Origin: JACZST01 sp964195155
GTDB lineage: Bacteria; Actinomycetota; Acidimicrobiia; Spongiisociales; UBA5794
Reading direction: 5' to 3'
Assembly: GCA_964195155.1 (NCBI GenBank)
Contig: CAXMOP010000086.1
Coordinates: forward strand, 1 to 23,287
DNA: 23,287 nucleotides
Shown here: in pieces, positions 8,580 to 16,282 of the stretch
Numbering within the stretch: the first letter of the stretch is position 1
How the letters are laid out: every line of letters begins with the position of its first letter
The notes under the pieces: generated by a model
Database searches by the model: none
The model's input: only the letters and a program-made list of their open reading frames with translations
Told to the model about the DNA's origin: nothing
Program-made: the position numbers and the translations under genes

Positions 8580-9766
8580 CCGACCTTCCGGCGATCCTCG
8601 GCGGCACACCCGCGTTCGATTCACCACTTCCCTTCGCCCGACCGACCAACGAGGACCAGTCGCGAGTGGAGAAGCTCATCGAGCACTCGCTCAGCACCGG
8701 CCAGCTCACCGATGGACCGTTGACGAGAGCCCTGGAGGAGACAGCCGCCGAGCGCTTCGGTGTTGATCACTGCGTCGCGGTGTCATCGTGCACAACGGGT
8801 CTGCTCTTCGTATTGCAGGCGCTCCAAATCGACGGTGCTGTGGGTGTGCCGAGCTTCACATTCGCCGCAACAGCTCACGCCATCCGCTGGAACGGACTCG
8901 AGCCGAGCTTCCTCGACTGCGACCCAACGACGTGGTGCCTCACGCCCCAGGACGTGGAAGGGTCACTTTCAGCCCTGGTCGCGGTGCACGTGTCCGGAGT
9001 GCCCTGCGACGTCCGCGGTCTTGAAGCGATGGCCTCGAGACTCGACATTCCACTGGTTTTCGATGCCGCTCACGGAGCAGGTGCATTGGCTTCTATCGAC
9101 CAACGTCGATCACCGCTTGGCGGGTTCGGCGTCGCCGAGGTATTCAGCCTGACGCCGACGAAGGTACTCAGCGGCGCAGAGGGTGGACTGGTGACGACAA
9201 ACGACGCCGCGCTCGCCGAGGAGATCCGGCTCGCCCGCAACTACGGGAATCCTGGTGACTACAACACCCGCTTCCCGGGATTGAACGGCCGGCTATCGGA
9301 GCTGCACGCGGCCATCGCCCTGGTGGCATTCGATTACCTGGAGGAACGCGTCGAGCATCGCAATCGGGTCGCCGACCGTTATCGAGAGCTTCTGGGGGAC
9401 GTACCCGGAGTGGAGTTCCAGAGCATTGCACCGGGGGATCGAAGTTCTTATAAGGACTTCACCATCCTGGTAGGGGACGAGTTCGGCTGTCGACGCGACC
9501 AGGTTGTTGCTGCACTCGATCACGAAGGCGTTGCGACTCGTCAGTACTACTCGCCGCCGGTCCACCTTCATCAGACCTACTCGGACTTGTCGCCCCGAGT
9601 GCTTCCGGTGACGGAGGCTCTGGGCGAGCAGGTGATCAGCCTGCCCATATGGAGCCATCTGCCACTCGACGACGTCGATCGGGTTGCCCATGCAATCAAG
9701 CGGATCCAGCAGAGCGCCGGGGACGTGGCAGGGGCGACGAGCGAGCCCTCCGATCAGCGGTCCTGA
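8576..9766 (+). CDS. DegT/DnrJ/EryC1 PLP-dependent sugar aminotransferase (PglE-like)
   Basis: A 396-residue aminotransferase that starts at ATG overlapping the previous stop (ATGA), with GGAGGAG 9 nt upstream. The PLP-binding lysine is Lys196 in SLTPTKVLSGAEGG, and the cofactor-ring aspartate is Asp163 in FDAAHGAGA. TGQLTDGP and SSCTTGLLFVL near the N-terminus are typical family segments. Such enzymes aminate a 4-keto or 3-keto nucleotide sugar. With a PglF-like dehydratase and a PglD-like acetyltransferase in the window, the likely step is UDP-4-keto-6-deoxy-GlcNAc to the 4-amino sugar (PglE reaction). The more usual DAAQAHG reads DAAHGAG here. Its 3' end overlaps the next gene by up to 83 nt. 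Confidence 0.9.
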   Translation: MTDLPAILGGTPAFDSPLPFARPTNEDQSRVEKLIEHSLSTGQLTDGPLTRALEETAAERFGVDHCVAVSSCTTGLLFVLQALQIDGAVGVPSFTFAATAHAIRWNGLEPSFLDCDPTTWCLTPQDVEGSLSALVAVHVSGVPCDVRGLEAMASRLDIPLVFDAAHGAGALASIDQRRSPLGGFGVAEVFSLTPTKVLSGAEGGLVTTNDAALAEEIRLARNYGNPGDYNTRFPGLNGRLSELHAAIALVAFDYLEERVEHRNRVADRYRELLGDVPGVEFQSIAPGDRSSYKDFTILVGDEFGCRRDQVVAALDHEGVATRQYYSPPVHLHQTYSDLSPRVLPVTEALGEQVISLPIWSHLPLDDVDRVAHAIKRIQQSAGDVAGATSEPSDQRS

Positions 9767-10856
9767 CGCGGGCTCGGCCCGTTCGACCGTTGGGATCCTG
9801 GTCACGGACAACCGTCGCCGCGGTGCAGAGGTGCAGGCGGAACGCACCGCCGAGGGACTGGACGGCCTTGGATGGGACGTGGAGTTTCGTTCGCTTGTCT
9901 CATCGCCGGAGCCGATCGTGGAAGCACGGCCGCTCACGCGGATGCAGCGGAACGACCTCGGCAGGTTCGATCTGGCTTTGGTTGCGCCCACGCGAAGGTT
10001 CCTTCAGCGGCATTCCGCGGGGGTGGTGTTGGCATGGGGCTCGCTGAGCGTTCGATACGTAGCGGCCGCGGCCGTCGCCCTGCGCCGTCGCCCGAAACTC
10101 GGCTACGTGAGCATCGGGAGCCCCCTGGGGTGGTTATCCGATCGACGCGGGATCGCTCGCTACCGATTCATTGCGGCGCGCTACGACTTCATCATCGCCG
10201 TATCGCATCACACGAAGCAGGAGCTGGTCGACGGTATCGGCATCCAACCCTCAAAGGTCACCGTCATCACCTCAGGCGTTCCGGAGCGATTCTTGACGCT
10301 GCAACGTCCGGCGCACAACGGGCCGACCAGGGTGCTCTTCATCGGATCGCTCTCGGAGGAGAAGGACCCGATCGCAGCGGTGACTGCCTTCGCCATCGCA
10401 ACCGATCGGGCAGAGCTCAGCCTCACGGTCGTCGGTGACGGTCCCCTGCTCGAGGCTCTGCGCGACCTCGCTGCCGAGCTGAAGCTCGAAGACTCCATCG
10501 AGTTCACCGGGAGCGTTGCGGACGTCGCCCCGCATCTTGCTTCGGCTGACCTGTTGCTGCTGACATCGAAGACCGAGGGGCTTCCCGGGGTACTGATCGA
10601 GGCGGCCGCCGCCGGTTTGCCGGCGATCGCCTACGACGTCGGTGCCGTAGACGAGGTGATCGAAGACGGGTCGTCCGGCCTCGTTGTGCGCGACCGGACG
10701 GCTGAAGCGACCGCACGGGCACTGGTCATGCTTGCTCGCGACGCTGGTCTCCGGCAACGTTTCGGCGAACGAGCGCGGGCGGTCGTCGTCGAGCGCTTTC
10801 TCATAGAATCAGCAGTGGATCGAACCGATCGCCTGCTCCGAGATCAACTCGGCTGA
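9684..10856 (+). CDS. Family 4 glycosyltransferase (GT-B)
   Basis: The GT4 features are clear: GAEVQAERTAEGL (48-60) in the N-terminal domain, AVSHHTKQELVDGIG, FIGSLSEEKDP (219-229) and the EX7E motif EGLPGVLIE (Glu298, Glu306). The start is a problem: in this frame there is no ATG, GTG or TTG between 9690 and the region coding GAEVQ, so the first beta-strand (TVGILVTDN) can only be included by starting at TTG 9684 or ATG 9690, inside the aminotransferase gene. That leaves a 35-residue low-complexity lead that does not look like part of the fold. No clear ribosome site precedes either codon. It is the last gene of the six-gene run and overlaps the converging gene by 13 nt. The sugar donor is unknown. 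Confidence 0.88.
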   Translation: MPMQSSGSSRAPGTWQGRRASPPISGPDAGSARSTVGILVTDNRRRGAEVQAERTAEGLDGLGWDVEFRSLVSSPEPIVEARPLTRMQRNDLGRFDLALVAPTRRFLQRHSAGVVLAWGSLSVRYVAAAAVALRRRPKLGYVSIGSPLGWLSDRRGIARYRFIAARYDFIIAVSHHTKQELVDGIGIQPSKVTVITSGVPERFLTLQRPAHNGPTRVLFIGSLSEEKDPIAAVTAFAIATDRAELSLTVVGDGPLLEALRDLAAELKLEDSIEFTGSVADVAPHLASADLLLLTSKTEGLPGVLIEAAAAGLPAIAYDVGAVDEVIEDGSSGLVVRDRTAEATARALVMLARDAGLRQRFGERARAVVVERFLIESAVDRTDRLLRDQLG

Positions 10857-12571
10857 GCCCACATGATGGTCGGCGCGGTTCTCTGGTTGCTCGGTGGGTC
10901 ACCGGCGAATCCGGCCGACTTGAGCACCTCGATCATCCGCGTGTCCTGCGAGGCGACGATTGCCCGTACCGGCCGCGAGTCCCGGGCTGCGACCGAGCGC
11001 AGGAATGCTCTGGCGAGCGCCTCGTCGGCTCCGGAGTCGGCGAAGGCGTTAGCAGTAGCGACCGAGAGCAGCTCGCCATGATGTCCGGACACGGAGTCCT
11101 CGCGCTCCCCGGCGCCTCCGGCAGGAACCAGCGGGCTCGATCTCCCCAATCTGCGGGTGCCGCGGGCCCGTAGGGCGAGAGCCTGCCAGGACCGGCTCCA
11201 GCGCCCGTCCCCGCCACCGGTTCCGGCAACGTAGGCAAAAGGTCCCCACGAATCCTCTGCGACACAGACGACTCCGTCGTGGTGTTCGATCAACCGGCGG
11301 TACGCCCGCGCCACCAATCGGAAGTTCGCAACGGAGGCCCCGGCGTTGCCGACATGGATCCGGGCAATGATCCTTGCGTCGCGGGCCTCTGCCGGTCGAA
11401 TCGAATAGCCCTCCTCGTCGAACCGCTCGAAGCGGCCCTTCTCGCGAAGGACACGCACCTGCGATTCGATGACCGTACGAACGATGCGCCGCTCGTCGAA
11501 CTCTCGAATCGCCTTGGTCCTCGCCGCCTCTGCCATCCGCTGTCGAAGCTCGGCATCATTTCCGAGCCTGACGATGGCGGCGCCCAGTGCCTGCGGGTCG
11601 CGCACCGGGACCAGCAGCCCGTTCACGCCATCCGCAACGACCTCTCTGCACCCCCGGATGTCGGTAACGATCAGGGGAAGACCCGAGGCGGCGGCTTCCA
11701 TCGCAGCCCTGGGAAACCCCTCGCGATGTGAGGGAAGAACGAACAGATCCATGGCGCGGTGCAGGGCTTCGACATCGTCGCGCATGCCGAGGAACACGAC
11801 GCCATCGTCGCTCGCCGCCGCCACGGCCGCGGTGGTGATCGAGTCGGCCTTGTCCGGCTCGTGGGGACCGATGACCACCAGCGTGAACCGGTCGTCGAGG
11901 TCCGCGACCGCTTCGAATAGCTCCGGGAACCCCTTTTCGGCGACCAGCCGGCCGACGATACCGATCACGATCTGGCGGTCGTCGATGCCGAGAGCCGCAC
12001 GCACCGATCGCCGATCCTGGGCCGAAGCGAGTCCGGGGTCGAATCGCGCCAGATCCACACCGTTGCCGAGTAGCACCGTGCGCGCGGGTCGGGTGATGTG
12101 GCGTTCGGTCACCAGGCGAAAGTCTTCGGCACTCTGGACGAGCTCGACATCCGAGAACCGTGCTGCGAAGGCCTCGAGGGCATAGACGATGCTGCGTTTG
12201 GCGATTGGATCGTCCGGCGTTGCGTACAAGCCATGGATGGTGTTGAGCACCGCGGGCACACCCGCCAGCCGGCCGACGACACGTCCATAGATCCCGGGTT
12301 TGGGGGTATGGGTATGGATCACATCGGGACGCTCGCTGCGCAGGATCCGCCACAGCGAGACCATTGCCTTGATGTCTGCCAATGGAGCGACGCTGCGTGT
12401 CGCCCCCGGCAACGGCATATGGCGCACCCCCAGCTCCTCGAGTTCAGCAACGTAAGGGCCGGGCGCGGAGATCCCGATCACCTCACTCCCGAGATCGACG
12501 ACAGCAGTCAGCTGGGGAAGCAGGAGATATCTGAGGCTCAGATCGACGGTGGTGACGTGGGCAACGCGCAT
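10844..12571 (-). CDS. Fusion: PglA-like family 4 glycosyltransferase + C-terminal GNAT-like domain
   Basis: A 575-residue protein. Residues 1-375 are a GT4 enzyme: HTHTPKPGIYGRVVGRLAGV (86-105) and NTIHGLY are characteristic of the group that includes PglA and related GalNAc/hexose transferases that use undecaprenyl-PP-bacillosamine. The EX7E motif is EGFPRAAME (Glu284, Glu292). Residues 388-575 start with YSIRPAEARDARIIARIH, a GNAT beginning, and contain GELLSVATANAFADSGADEAL (split here only for reading) where the acetyl-CoA loop normally lies, ending AIVASQDTRMIEVLKSAGF as in GNAT domains. The loop has ADSGADEAL where R-G-x-G-x-G/A is expected, so activity is doubtful. It is the third gene of a minus-strand operon, 26 nt after the PglD-like gene. 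The likely role is adding the second sugar, perhaps with acylation of the same unit. Confidence 0.88.
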   Translation of the reverse strand: MRVAHVTTVDLSLRYLLLPQLTAVVDLGSEVIGISAPGPYVAELEELGVRHMPLPGATRSVAPLADIKAMVSLWRILRSERPDVIHTHTPKPGIYGRVVGRLAGVPAVLNTIHGLYATPDDPIAKRSIVYALEAFAARFSDVELVQSAEDFRLVTERHITRPARTVLLGNGVDLARFDPGLASAQDRRSVRAALGIDDRQIVIGIVGRLVAEKGFPELFEAVADLDDRFTLVVIGPHEPDKADSITTAAVAAASDDGVVFLGMRDDVEALHRAMDLFVLPSHREGFPRAAMEAAASGLPLIVTDIRGCREVVADGVNGLLVPVRDPQALGAAIVRLGNDAELRQRMAEAARTKAIREFDERRIVRTVIESQVRVLREKGRFERFDEEGYSIRPAEARDARIIARIHVGNAGASVANFRLVARAYRRLIEHHDGVVCVAEDSWGPFAYVAGTGGGDGRWSRSWQALALRARGTRRLGRSSPLVPAGGAGEREDSVSGHHGELLSVATANAFADSGADEALARAFLRSVAARDSRPVRAIVASQDTRMIEVLKSAGFAGDPPSNQRTAPTIMWAQPS

Positions 12572-12597
12572 GGCTCTTGGCTACCCGTCCGACGATC

Positions 12598-13272
12598 TCA
12601 CGCGGTCTTTGGTTGCGCCGGGATTCCGACCACGGTCGTGCCGGGCGGCACATCCTTGGCCACCACGGCTCCGGCACCCACCGTCACGTCATCGCCAACC
12701 TTGACGTACTGGAGCACGGTGGCCGAAGTTCCGATCAGGGTCCGATCTCCGATGACGACACCACCCGAGATCGAGGCGAGTGGGTTGATGAGCACCCCCG
12801 AGCCCACCACTGCTTCGTGTCCGACATTGGCGGCGCGGTTGACCATCGCATAGTCCTTGATCGTGACGTTCACGGTCGCGATTGCGCCGGCGCAGAGGAT
12901 CGACCCCTGTCCGAGTACGCAACTCTTTGCATCGAAGACGACACTCGGATGAACCAATTGTGGCATGGCGACGGCCGGCAGATCAGCGGCGATTCGCTCG
13001 CCGATCCGGTATCTGACGACAGGATCTCCGATACCGATTGCCACGGCGTCGATCGCCAGGCGTCCTTCATGGAGCTCATCGATGGTACCGATGATGTTGT
13101 CGGGATCGTCGTACTGACCGGGGGAGCCGGGATCGGAGACGACGTAGCCGGCGAACTCAAACGACGGCTCGGTGCCGTTGATGTCATCGATCAGCCATCG
13201 GATCTCCCGTGCGTTTCCGCCCGCTCCTACGACGGCGATTCGGGGGAGGCTCCTAGCCACCGTTTCGCTCAT
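12598..13272 (-). CDS. pglD-like: PglD-like sugar O/N-acetyltransferase, left-handed beta-helix
   Basis: A 224-residue protein with the two-domain plan of the PglD/NeuD family. A Rossmann-like N-terminal domain begins IAVVGAGGNAREI (12-24) and would hold the UDP-sugar. The C-terminal part has hexapeptide repeats (VLGQGSILCAGAIATVNVTI, then VIGDRTLIGTSATV and VTVGAGAVVAKDV). The catalytic histidine is His152 in ANVGHEAVVGSG. PglD acetylates the 4-amino group of UDP-4-amino-6-deoxy-GlcNAc with acetyl-CoA to give UDP-di-N-acetylbacillosamine. Its start overlaps the end of the phosphoglycosyl transferase gene by 20 nt. A NeuD-like O-acetyltransferase is the main alternative; the neighbouring PglC-like gene favours PglD. 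Confidence 0.88.
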   Translation of the reverse strand: MSETVARSLPRIAVVGAGGNAREIRWLIDDINGTEPSFEFAGYVVSDPGSPGQYDDPDNIIGTIDELHEGRLAIDAVAIGIGDPVVRYRIGERIAADLPAVAMPQLVHPSVVFDAKSCVLGQGSILCAGAIATVNVTIKDYAMVNRAANVGHEAVVGSGVLINPLASISGGVVIGDRTLIGTSATVLQYVKVGDDVTVGAGAVVAKDVPPGTTVVGIPAQPKTA

Positions 13273-13879
13273 CTCGCGATGATCCCTCGAACAGACTCAT
13301 CGTTGCGCCTCCCTGTTCCGAGACTCCTCGCCCGGTGAACACGCGGCCAACAGTCATTACCAGGATCTTCAGATCGAGCCATACGCTCCAGTTGTCGACG
13401 TACCAGACATCCAGCTCGAAACGACGCTCCCACGCCAGATCGTTGCGCCCGGAGATCTGTGCCATCCCCGTCAATCCGGGACGTACTTCGTGGCGACGCG
13501 CCTGATCGGTCGTGTACAGCGGCAAATACCGCATCAGCAAAGGCCGGGGTCCGACCAGGCTCATGTCACCCGTCACCACGTTTACGAGTTCGGGGAGTTC
13601 ATCGAGGCTCCATCTCCGAAGCCGGCGACCGGTATCCCCCAGGCGCTCATCATCAGGAAGGAGTACTCCATCGGGTGCCCGCTCATCGGTCATCGTCCGA
13701 AACTTGATGATCTGGAATGGCTCGCCGTTCCGTCCGGGCCTGATCTGTCGAAACAAGACCGGCGACCCGATCCGGGCACGCACCGTCGCAGCAACCGCAA
13801 CGATGATTGGAGAAAGCACAACAAGTGCCAACGACCCTCCAACCACGTCGAACAGGCGCTTCACCGCTCTCTGAATCAC
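13253..13879 (-). CDS. pglC-like: Initiating phosphoglycosyl transferase, PglC/WcaJ-like
   Basis: A 208-residue monotopic bacterial sugar transferase, about the size of PglC and without the N-terminal multi-pass domain of WbaP. KRLFDVVGGSLALVVLSPII (8-27) is the re-entrant membrane helix; RQIRPGRNGEPFQIIKFRTM (44-63) and LRRWSLDELPELVNV (87-101) hold the conserved basic cluster and catalytic Asp93-Glu94 pair. SLVGPRP and PGLTGMAQISGR complete the family signature. It transfers a phosphosugar from a UDP-sugar to undecaprenyl phosphate and so starts each glycan chain. GTG at 13879 has GAGGG 8 nt upstream; a TTG directly before it (13882) is the other possible start. It leads the minus-strand operon with the PglD-like gene and the GT4-GNAT fusion. 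Confidence 0.95.
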   Translation of the reverse strand: MIQRAVKRLFDVVGGSLALVVLSPIIVAVAATVRARIGSPVLFRQIRPGRNGEPFQIIKFRTMTDERAPDGVLLPDDERLGDTGRRLRRWSLDELPELVNVVTGDMSLVGPRPLLMRYLPLYTTDQARRHEVRPGLTGMAQISGRNDLAWERRFELDVWYVDNWSVWLDLKILVMTVGRVFTGRGVSEQGGATMSLFEGSSRDERNGG

Positions 13880-14107
13880 CAATCGGTCCCTCAGCTCGAT
13901 TCGAGGAAGATGCTACCTTCACGGAGAAGTTCGGAAGGTTCCGTCAGGCCGCTGCATCCCATGACCGCGGTCAAAACCACGAGCGATACCTCGTGGCGGA
14001 GCGGGGCAAAAGGGGAATTCGGTGGATTCAAGAACCTGCGTGCCAAAGCCGGCAATCGATGAGGCGACGCTTCGCCTCCACCACACGCCCACCTCGTTGG
14101 CTGATCG

Positions 14108-15412
14108 ATGGCACCCTCTCAAAATACACCGCGACTCGCCGTCGGTTCTGTGACGCGTTCGTCGCGCAGCACGGGTCGACGGTCCACCGCCACACCACGC
14201 GGAGACGCACGGGACAGCGAGCCCGTCGCAGCGCGGGATCACGGTCAGCCCGGGAGGCCTGCGGAGCGCGAGAGCGACCTCAGCGTCCTGGCGGTTGTCG
14301 ACTCGTTGGCCCAAGGTGGCGCCGAGCGCTCCCTGCTCGATCTCGCACAAGAGATGCGCGAGCACCACATCATCACGACGCTCGCCACGTTACGCGACGA
14401 ATTGGTGGGCTTCTCAGCCGAAGACCTCGGAGTCGAGAGGATCAGAATTGGGGGAACGACCGCCCCCGGTCGAATGATGGATCTCCGATCCCATATTCAG
14501 ACCGGGCAATTCGATCTCGTCCATACGACGCTCCTGGCCTCCGACATCACCGGACGACTTGCGGCTTGGGGAACCGGAGTCCCCGTGCTGAGCTCCATCG
14601 TCAACACCACGTACGATCCGGAACGGCTCCTGGACCCACGCGTCTCTGCGTGGAAGTTGAACGTCATCCGTCAGATCGATGGATGGACCGCGAGGAATCT
14701 GGCCGATCGGCTCCACGCCCTTTCACAAGGAGTGCGAGACTCGGCGACGCGCGCTCTCGGGGTGCCGGAATCGCGCGTCGTCGTCATTCCGAGGGGCCGA
14801 GATCCGGATCAGTTCAAGCCGGCGTCGCGTGAAGCCCGCGACACCGCACGGCTCGGAATGGATCTGGATCTCCAGGCGCCGGTGTTCCTGGCGGTTGGTA
14901 GGCATGAATTCCAGAAGGGGCATGCGACACTTCTCGACGCGTGGCCGGCGGTGCTCGCCACACTCCCGGAGGCCGTGCTGCTGATCGCCGGCCGACCGGG
15001 CAACGAGTCCAAGCGTCTGGCGGACATGGTTGAGAGCCTGGCAATCACGAGCAGCGTTCGATTTCTCGGAGTCCGCCTTGACATCGCCGATCTCCTCGGT
15101 GCGAGCGATGTATTCGTGTTTCCATCGCACTACGAGGGGCTCGGTGGAGCGTTGCTCGAAGCCATGGCGGTGCAAATTCCCATCGTCGTCAGCGACCTGG
15201 CCGTAACACGGGAAGTGCTCGGCGACGACGCGTGGTTCACTCCTGCGGGCGACGCGGCGGCGCTGGCGGTGGCAATGGTCGCGGCGGATGAGCGGATCGA
15301 TGATGCCGTCCCTGCCGCGGCCCTCGCTCGATTTCTGGATCGGTTCACCCTCGAGGCGGTTGGATCCCAGATGGCAGCGATGTACCGAGAGATCGTCAAT
15401 ACCGCGACTTGA
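14108..15412 (+). CDS. Family 4 glycosyltransferase with unusual N-terminal lead
   Basis: From about residue 58 this is a standard GT4: SVLAVVDSLAQGGAERSLLD (59-78), FDLVHTTLLASDITG, FLAVGRHEFQKGH (260-272) and the EX7E motif EGLGGALLE (Glu343, Glu351). Before that are 57 residues rich in Ser, Thr, Arg and Gly with no fold signature. No in-frame ATG, GTG or TTG lies between codon 15 (GTG, 14150) and the core, and neither ATG 14108 nor the GTG has a clear ribosome site, so the exact start is uncertain. It stands alone on the plus strand, divergent from the PglC-like operon across a 228-nt gap and convergent with the deacetylase gene, 42 nt away. Confidence 0.85.
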   Translation: MAPSQNTPRLAVGSVTRSSRSTGRRSTATPRGDARDSEPVAARDHGQPGRPAERESDLSVLAVVDSLAQGGAERSLLDLAQEMREHHIITTLATLRDELVGFSAEDLGVERIRIGGTTAPGRMMDLRSHIQTGQFDLVHTTLLASDITGRLAAWGTGVPVLSSIVNTTYDPERLLDPRVSAWKLNVIRQIDGWTARNLADRLHALSQGVRDSATRALGVPESRVVVIPRGRDPDQFKPASREARDTARLGMDLDLQAPVFLAVGRHEFQKGHATLLDAWPAVLATLPEAVLLIAGRPGNESKRLADMVESLAITSSVRFLGVRLDIADLLGASDVFVFPSHYEGLGGALLEAMAVQIPIVVSDLAVTREVLGDDAWFTPAGDAAALAVAMVAADERIDDAVPAAALARFLDRFTLEAVGSQMAAMYREIVNTAT

Positions 15413-15454
15413 GGTTCGGGCCGCGAAGAGAGCCAGCTTCCGATCGAGCAAGGT

Positions 15455-16267
15455 TCAGACGACGAGTTCCGGCGGCCCGTCATAACGGCGGACCCTGCGT
15501 CGTAGGCGATCCTCGAGCACAAGACCGGTGGCGAGTTTGCGTCGAAAGAACCGCATCCCATCGCTCTTCTGCACCGCGACGCGGTGGAGCCGCCACCGAT
15601 CCGTCTCGCTGCGATTCGGCGGGCCTTCGCCCAGTACGGCTGTTTCGTATCGCTTCTTCACCTCCGGCTCGGCGTCCGCCGACCACCAGCCCTTGGGGTA
15701 GGCAAAGTGCCGGGGCTCGAGGCCGATACGGTCGTAGATCAGCGCGTTCGACTCATCGAGTTCAACTGCTACGTCGTCAGGGGTGAGGAACCGAAGATCC
15801 GGATGCGTGTGTGTGTGCGCACCGATCGAAGCCAACCCGGACTCGATCATCTCTTCCACGTGCTCCCATGTCAGCGGCAGCGCACCCGGTCGCGCAAGCG
15901 ACGGATCCTCGATGGGCAACGTTGTGATGTACAGCATGAACGGGTGATTTCGCTCGACGAGGAGAGGAAAGGCATTTGCGTACATGTCGGAGTAGCCGTC
16001 GTCGAAGGTGAGCACGAAGAGACGATCGTCCTCGGGTGTACCCAGCCGGGCGACGGCATCTTCCAGTGAAACGATGGATCCTTCGCCCTCCAGGTAGTGA
16101 ATCTGCTCGGCGAAGGTTTCCGTCGCGATCTCCATCTCGCGACCGAGATTGGCCCCCACCTGGTGGTAGATGAGGATCCGTGGGCCCGGGCGGCGCTCCG
16201 AAGCGAGTTCTGGTACGGAAAGCGCCCCCTTGAGGACTCTTCTGCCCAATCGACCGCTCTTAGCCAA
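15455..16267 (-). CDS. Polysaccharide deacetylase (NodB domain, CE4)
   Basis: A 270-residue CE4 enzyme. Motif 1 is LTFDDGYSD (86-94, catalytic and metal Asp89/Asp90); motif 2 is HTHTHPDL (His151 and His155, metal ligands); motif 3 is FAYPKGWW (188-195). The basic N-terminus (MAKSGRLGRRVLKGAL) has no clear signal peptide, so it may act in the cytoplasm or be exported in an unrecognised way. CE4 enzymes remove N- or O-acetyl groups from amino-sugar polymers or their precursors. It starts 15 nt after the Wzz/Wzc-like gene on the same strand, which suggests one transcript and a joint role in modifying and length-setting the polymer. Confidence 0.92.
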   Translation of the reverse strand: MAKSGRLGRRVLKGALSVPELASERRPGPRILIYHQVGANLGREMEIATETFAEQIHYLEGEGSIVSLEDAVARLGTPEDDRLFVLTFDDGYSDMYANAFPLLVERNHPFMLYITTLPIEDPSLARPGALPLTWEHVEEMIESGLASIGAHTHTHPDLRFLTPDDVAVELDESNALIYDRIGLEPRHFAYPKGWWSADAEPEVKKRYETAVLGEGPPNRSETDRWRLHRVAVQKSDGMRFFRRKLATGLVLEDRLRRRVRRYDGPPELVV

Positions 16268-16282
16268 GACGTCGTCCCCGAG

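Noticed and set aside
11469..12185. Plus-strand open frame of 238 codons
   Set aside because: It is Ser/Arg-rich and is antisense to the GT4 domain of the fusion protein, whose motifs are clear.
13807..14832. Long plus-strand open frame of 341 codons
   Set aside because: It is Arg-rich, has no domain signature and overlaps the GT4 core in another frame and the PglC-like gene in antisense.
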